Below, one piece after another: positions 6,148 to 6,449 of a stretch of 6,449 nucleotides of DNA (position 1 is the first letter of the stretch; every line of letters begins with the position of its first letter). A program made the translations under genes and the position numbers. Source of the stretch: an uncultured Clostridium sp. (GTDB lineage: Bacteria > Bacillota > Clostridia > Peptostreptococcales > Peptostreptococcaceae). The DNA lies in assembly GCA_900539645.1 (NCBI GenBank), contig UQCY01000106.1, forward strand, positions 1-6,449, in the 5' to 3' direction. The notes under the pieces are model-generated. The model searched no databases. It was not told the origin of the DNA and saw only the letters and a list, made by a program, of their open reading frames with translations.

Positions 6148-6166
6148 ACAAATAATGTTAGACTTT
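6132..6166 (-). terminator. Intrinsic terminator of the recombinase gene
   Basis: A perfect 11-base inverted repeat, AAAGTCTAACA and TGTTAGACTTT (6156-6166 pairing with 6140-6150), encloses a 5-base loop. On the minus strand it runs into a tract of eight T. It lies about 45 bases beyond the recombinase stop codon and separates that gene from mltG. On the plus strand the T tract is interrupted, so it acts mainly leftward. Confidence 0.85.
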
Positions 6167-6188
6167 GTATTTTATAAGTATTTTATAA
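6167..6188. repeat. Tandem 11-base direct repeat
   Basis: GTATTTTATAA occurs twice back to back (6167-6177 and 6178-6188), between the recombinase stop and its terminator. It is a two-copy AT-rich repeat, most simply a replication slippage product; no function can be assigned. Confidence 0.6.
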
Positions 6189-6211
6189 TTCCATTTTATT
6201 TGTACTCAGTA

Positions 6212-6449
6212 TTATTTTCTCGGGTGTTTTAGATTCATTTCTTTTCTTATATTTTGATCTATGCAGTTTAAATATGACTGTATACTAGATAAATTAGTGT
6301 TTCCTAAAATTTTATTTACAGACGCTATATTGGCACCCTTATTTATCATATGTATTGCAAATGAATGTCTTAGCATAGTTGGATTTATGTTTTTATTTAT
6401 ATTTGCCTTTTGAGAATATCTTTTAATTATTTTCCATAATCCCTGTCTT
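6212..6449 (-). CDS. XerD-like tyrosine recombinase, C-terminal part, altered active site
   Basis: The last 78 codons of a tyrosine recombinase; the N-terminal DNA-binding domain and first catalytic residues lie beyond the right edge. The region begins Arg-Gln-Gly-Leu-Trp, contains Leu-Arg-His-Ser-Phe-Ala, Gly-Ala-Asn-Ile and Ile-Leu-Gly-Asn, then Tyr with 19 residues after it ending in His-Pro-Arg-Lys, as in XerD (Tyr279, 298 residues, ending His-Pro-Arg-Ala). Counting in this fragment, the second catalytic Arg is residue 27 and the nucleophile Tyr residue 59, exactly the XerD spacing of 32. The two His positions of the family (XerD His244 and His270) are Thr24 and Asn50 here. It may therefore be poorly active or act as an accessory protein. 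It is followed by its own terminator. No att-like repeat or other mobile gene is visible in the window. Confidence 0.85.
   Translation of the reverse strand, partial: RQGLWKIIKRYSQKANINKNINPTMLRHSFAIHMINKGANIASVNKILGNTNLSSIQSYLNCIDQNIRKEMNLKHPRK

Noticed and set aside
6119..6188. Inverted and direct repeats next to a recombinase gene as a possible attachment or dif site.
   Set aside because: The inverted repeat has the stem, loop and T tract of an intrinsic terminator, and the 11-base tandem repeat lacks the two-arm structure of a Xer site.

Overview
The window is AT-rich DNA with A/T-heavy codon use, Clostridia-type Shine-Dalgarno sites (AAGGAG, AGGAGGG) and every supported gene on the minus strand. 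The mltG-trmR-U32 peptidase order is the conserved Firmicutes arrangement known from Bacillus subtilis yrrL-yrrM-yrrN/O. Together with type IV pilin-like genes this suggests a low-GC Clostridia chromosome, perhaps Peptostreptococcaceae-like. That placement is inference from style and gene order only.

In the direction of transcription (right to left) the window opens with the last 78 codons of a XerD-like tyrosine recombinase (6212-6449, start outside the window) and its own intrinsic terminator (6132-6166). A second unit follows: mltG (5008-6075), the tRNA 5-hydroxyuridine methyltransferase trmR (4332-4988) and a trhP-type U32 protein (3082-4329). It closes with a strong terminator at 3034-3068. 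The last two genes fit consecutive steps in making 5-methoxyuridine at tRNA position 34; mltG trims growing glycan strands at the membrane.

A third unit starts from a good promoter (2965-2992) and carries aroE (2046-2900), then four small genes whose N-termini look like type IV prepilins or type II secretion pseudopilins (1626-2026, 989-1633, 522-947, 17-535). The set resembles a four-member minor pilin tip complex (PilV/GspI-, PilX/GspK-, FimU/GspH- and PilW/GspJ-like). No assembly ATPase, platform protein or prepilin peptidase is in the window. The unit probably runs on past the left edge.

The main oddities are these. Two of the four pilin-like genes have a strong ribosome binding site and an ATG whose short leader is out of frame with the hydrophobic pilin helix. 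The recombinase keeps its tyrosine and second arginine at exact XerD spacing, but both catalytic histidine positions are replaced (Thr and Asn). I see no tRNA, rRNA, CRISPR array or insertion sequence. The only stretches without genes are short (2901-3081 and 6076-6211).
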